This document shows positions 5,791 to 7,109 of a stretch of DNA of 7,109 nt, piece after piece. Numbering within the stretch: the stretch's first letter is position 1; each line of letters opens with the position of its first letter. The stretch comes from Pseudomonadota bacterium. GTDB lineage: Bacteria; Pseudomonadota; Alphaproteobacteria; Rhizobiales; Rhizobiaceae. The stretch is from NCBI GenBank assembly GCA_023451915.1, contig JAEXXS010000262.1:1-7109 (forward strand), given 5' to 3'. The notes beneath the pieces were generated by a model that saw nothing but the letters and a program-made list of their open reading frames with translations, did not search any database and was not told where the DNA came from. Made by a program: the position numbers and the translations under genes.

Positions 5791-6606
5791 TTAATTCACT
5801 TTCTCGAAGCGCGTGGCGGTAATCTTCAGCGTACCGATCTGCGTGCCGATTCGCGCCACCACCGGCGCATAGACGCCCGAATTGCCCAACGAGGCGAAGG
5901 ACACGCTGATCCGGCTTTTATTGCTCAGATAATCGATCGACTTCTTGCCCTTCTGATAGCCGGAAATCGGAATGAACTTGGCCGAGCAGATGACCGACTC
6001 ACCGGTAAAGCCGTCAGCGGTAAACGATTCGGTGCCGTTGAAGGACAGCTTGATGTCGGCGCGTGTCTGCCCGTCAAACACGCTCAGCGTGCGATTGCAG
6101 ACGGAACGCGGATCGGTCGCGGGAATGATCAGCGCGCTTAGCGGATCGCTGACATTGAGCAGATCCTGCGGTGTCGTCTCCACCCATGGATCACGCTTTT
6201 TCACCGGCGGCTGGTTTTCCGCAGCCACCACATTGCCATTGGAAAAACGTATCGTCGTGCGCTTGTTCTTGCGCCCATGCTTGTAATTGAGATCGAAACC
6301 GCTCGGAACGACCTGCCCTTTGACCGCATTGCCGGTCACGGTCACGGTTCCGTTGGTATCGTCGAAAACCCGCGCCAGGCCGGATGTCTTGAAATTTCCG
6401 TTCAGATTATATCTTGAGCCGCTGACCGTCGTTTCGGTGGCGGCACGTGCAATGGAAAGGCCGAAAATCGAAATCGCATATTCGGTCCTGTAGAGATCGT
6501 TCGCCTGTGCTGCCCCTGTGGTCAGCGCGAAACCAGCACATGACACGAGAACAAGCGTTTTCAGCCTGTTCGCTACGGGTTTCGGTGAAAATGGCGGCTC
6601 GATCAT
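5791..6606 (-). CDS. Exported DUF3108-family protein
   Basis: I recognise this as a DUF3108-like exported protein of unknown function that I recall beside rpmB in Rhizobiales. The chosen ATG (6606-6604) gives 271 residues and has AAAGGAA (6621-6615) eight bases upstream. A longer in-frame reading to 6720 would add 38 residues ahead of the signal peptide with no comparable ribosome site, and would cross the inferred promoter. Residues 1-35 form a signal peptide (basic R14 and K16, hydrophobic 17-30, cleavage after AQA). The mature part is rich in short alternating hydrophobic stretches (YRTEYAISIFGLSIARA near 39-55, ISVSFASLGNSGVYAPVVARI near the end), fitting a beta-rich periplasmic or outer-membrane-associated protein. 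Two mature cysteines, in the VCNRT and VICSAK segments, could form a disulfide. It diverges from rpmB and converges on the regulator. Confidence 0.85.
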   Translation of the reverse strand: MIEPPFSPKPVANRLKTLVLVSCAGFALTTGAAQANDLYRTEYAISIFGLSIARAATETTVSGSRYNLNGNFKTSGLARVFDDTNGTVTVTGNAVKGQVVPSGFDLNYKHGRKNKRTTIRFSNGNVVAAENQPPVKKRDPWVETTPQDLLNVSDPLSALIIPATDPRSVCNRTLSVFDGQTRADIKLSFNGTESFTADGFTGESVICSAKFIPISGYQKGKKSIDYLSNKSRISVSFASLGNSGVYAPVVARIGTQIGTLKITATRFEKVN

Positions 6607-6695
6607 ATTCGGCGTTCCTTTCTGCGTCCCGGCCCGGAAGTGGCGGCCTATGGTTTTCAACCACATTGAGCTGTCAAAAAGTTGCGAGAGATTCT

Positions 6696-6724
6696 TCGAT
6701 ACAGTATCTGTGTAAGCCAAGCAA
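6696..6724 (-). promoter_or_regulatory. Putative promoter of the DUF3108-like gene
   Basis: On the minus strand, TTGCTT (6724-6719) and TATCGA (6701-6696) are 17 bp apart, a good sigma70-type arrangement. The start would be near 6689, leaving a leader of about 83 bases. A small perfect dyad GATAC-A-GTATC (6698-6708) overlaps the -10 region and could be a binding site or chance. Confidence 0.5.
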
Positions 6725-6812
6725 AACCGGCGAAGTTATGATCGCGACGTTTCGTGAAGGCGATGCGAATGCCGTAAAACCGCGCCGTGATGGCATCGCG
6801 GCGGAATCTCAC

Positions 6813-6841
6813 TTGACTGCAAGCGCTGCTGTCACTATAGA
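6813..6841 (+). promoter_or_regulatory. Sigma70-type promoter of rpmB
   Basis: TTGACT (6813-6818) and TATAGA (6836-6841) are separated by exactly 17 bp, the best promoter match in the window and fitting for a highly expressed ribosomal protein gene. Transcription would begin near 6848, giving an rpmB leader of about 119 bases. Confidence 0.75.
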
Positions 6842-6859
6842 AACGCGACTTTCCCAATA

Positions 6860-6936
6860 GGCCGCCTGTCCGAAATCGCGCGCCAGCAGCATGAAGTTGC
6901 TTTGAATGCTTAAATTCGGACATTCGGGTCGGGGCC
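6860..6936 (+). promoter_or_regulatory. Potentially folded rpmB leader
   Basis: TGTCCGAA (6867-6874) is perfectly complementary to TTCGGACA (6915-6922), and GGCC at 6860-6863 can pair with GGCC at 6933-6936 just outside. Within the enclosed loop, AGCAGC (6885-6890) and GTTGCT (6896-6901) form a six-pair stem with one G-U and a five-base loop ATGAA. The nested stems lie between the inferred start of transcription and the ribosome site (AAGGTGAG, 6953-6960). Whether this is a regulatory leader is inference; I match it to no named riboswitch or ribosomal leader. Confidence 0.45.
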
Positions 6937-6966
6937 TGAGAAAACAAAATTGAAGGTGAGACCAAA

Positions 6967-7109
6967 ATGTCCCGCGCTTGTGAATTGACCGGCAAGTCGG
7001 TCCAGTACGGCAACAATGTCAGCCACGCGAACAACAAGACGCGTCGCCGCTTTCTGCCGAACCTCTGCAATGTTACGCTGATCTCTGAAGCACTCGGCCA
7101 GAGCTATCG
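6967..7109 (+). CDS. rpmB: 50S ribosomal protein L28, N-terminal 47 residues (3' truncated by window)
   Basis: L28 is a structural protein of the large ribosomal subunit. Translation from ATG 6967 gives [20 protein letters not shown], then [20 protein letters not shown], matching the bL28 signature ([24 protein letters not shown]). Two cysteines are visible, C5 and C34. About half of the expected 95-100 residues is present and the frame runs off the window end. The ribosome site AAGGTGAG (6953-6960) is well placed. The gene stands alone on the plus strand here with its own strong promoter and a leader of about 119 bases. Identification is firm. Confidence 0.96.
   Translation, partial: MSRACELTGKSVQYGNNVSHANNKTRRRFLPNLCNVTLISEALGQSY

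Larger units (their letters stand above)
6607..6966. other. 360-bp divergent control region between the DUF3108-like gene and rpmB
   Basis: No credible gene was seen here. The left third (6607-6724) holds the leader and probable promoter of the minus-strand gene. The middle (6725-6812) shows nothing I can name. The right part (6813-6966) holds the rpmB promoter and its leader. Open frames crossing this region lack ribosome sites and conserved features. Confidence 0.7.

Noticed and set aside
6607..6720. A 38-residue N-terminal extension of the DUF3108-like protein.
   Set aside because: It would bury the signal peptide behind 38 residues and overlaps the inferred promoter. The internal ATG at 6606 has AAAGGAA eight bases upstream.
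6891..6953. Tiny leader frames before rpmB: ATG at 6891 (4 codons, then TGA) and ATG at 6906 (15 codons ending just before the rpmB ribosome site).
   Set aside because: Neither has a Shine-Dalgarno sequence and no codon bias or attenuation pattern is evident; they are probably chance frames in the leader.
6657..7070. A 137-codon minus-strand open frame across the rpmB promoter and 5' coding region.
   Set aside because: It is antisense to the clear rpmB start and its promoter, with no recognisable domain.

Overview
The window is ordinary GC-rich chromosome of an alphaproteobacterium, most likely of the Brucella/Ochrobactrum group (Rhizobiales). This rests on the start of ribosomal protein L28, the ftsY-yciB neighbourhood, the codon usage, and two kinds of short palindromic intergenic element that I recall as typical of Rhizobiales. 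Genus is an inference from recognition; no search was run.

Layout. (1) 1-2311, plus strand: the 3' part of ftsY (SRP receptor GTPase), yciB/ispZ (inner membrane-spanning septation protein A) overlapping it by one base, and gloB (glyoxalase II). These are tightly packed and probably co-transcribed. (2) 2312-2904: a small hairpin after gloB, a degraded palindromic element, then a gene for a small exported helical protein of unknown function. (3) 2905-3060: a convergent gap holding two inverted copies of a palindromic repeat. (4) 3061-5775: a heavy-metal efflux cassette. A Zn/Cd/Pb P1B-type ATPase (minus) and a MerR-family CadR/ZntR/PbrR-like activator (plus) diverge from a 78-bp control region with a perfect 8-3-8 dyad. 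(5) 5791-6606, minus: an exported DUF3108-like protein converging on the regulator. (6) 6607-6966: a 360-bp divergent control region with a good sigma70-type promoter for rpmB and a potentially folded rpmB leader. (7) 6967-7109: the 5' end of rpmB (L28), cut by the window edge.

How the genes work together. The only clear functional unit beyond the ftsY-yciB-gloB housekeeping cluster is the metal cassette. The regulator should sense a soft divalent metal with Cys81, Cys115 and Cys124 and switch on the ATPase by distorting its over-long (19-bp) promoter spacer. The ATPase would then export metal taken up through its CxxC domain and, possibly, a strikingly His-rich linker.

I found no CRISPR array, insertion sequence, tRNA, phage gene or clearly novel multi-gene system. 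The most interesting points are the paired palindromes with covarying tips, the compact ATPase/regulator control region, the repetitive His-Asp linker and the rpmB leader.
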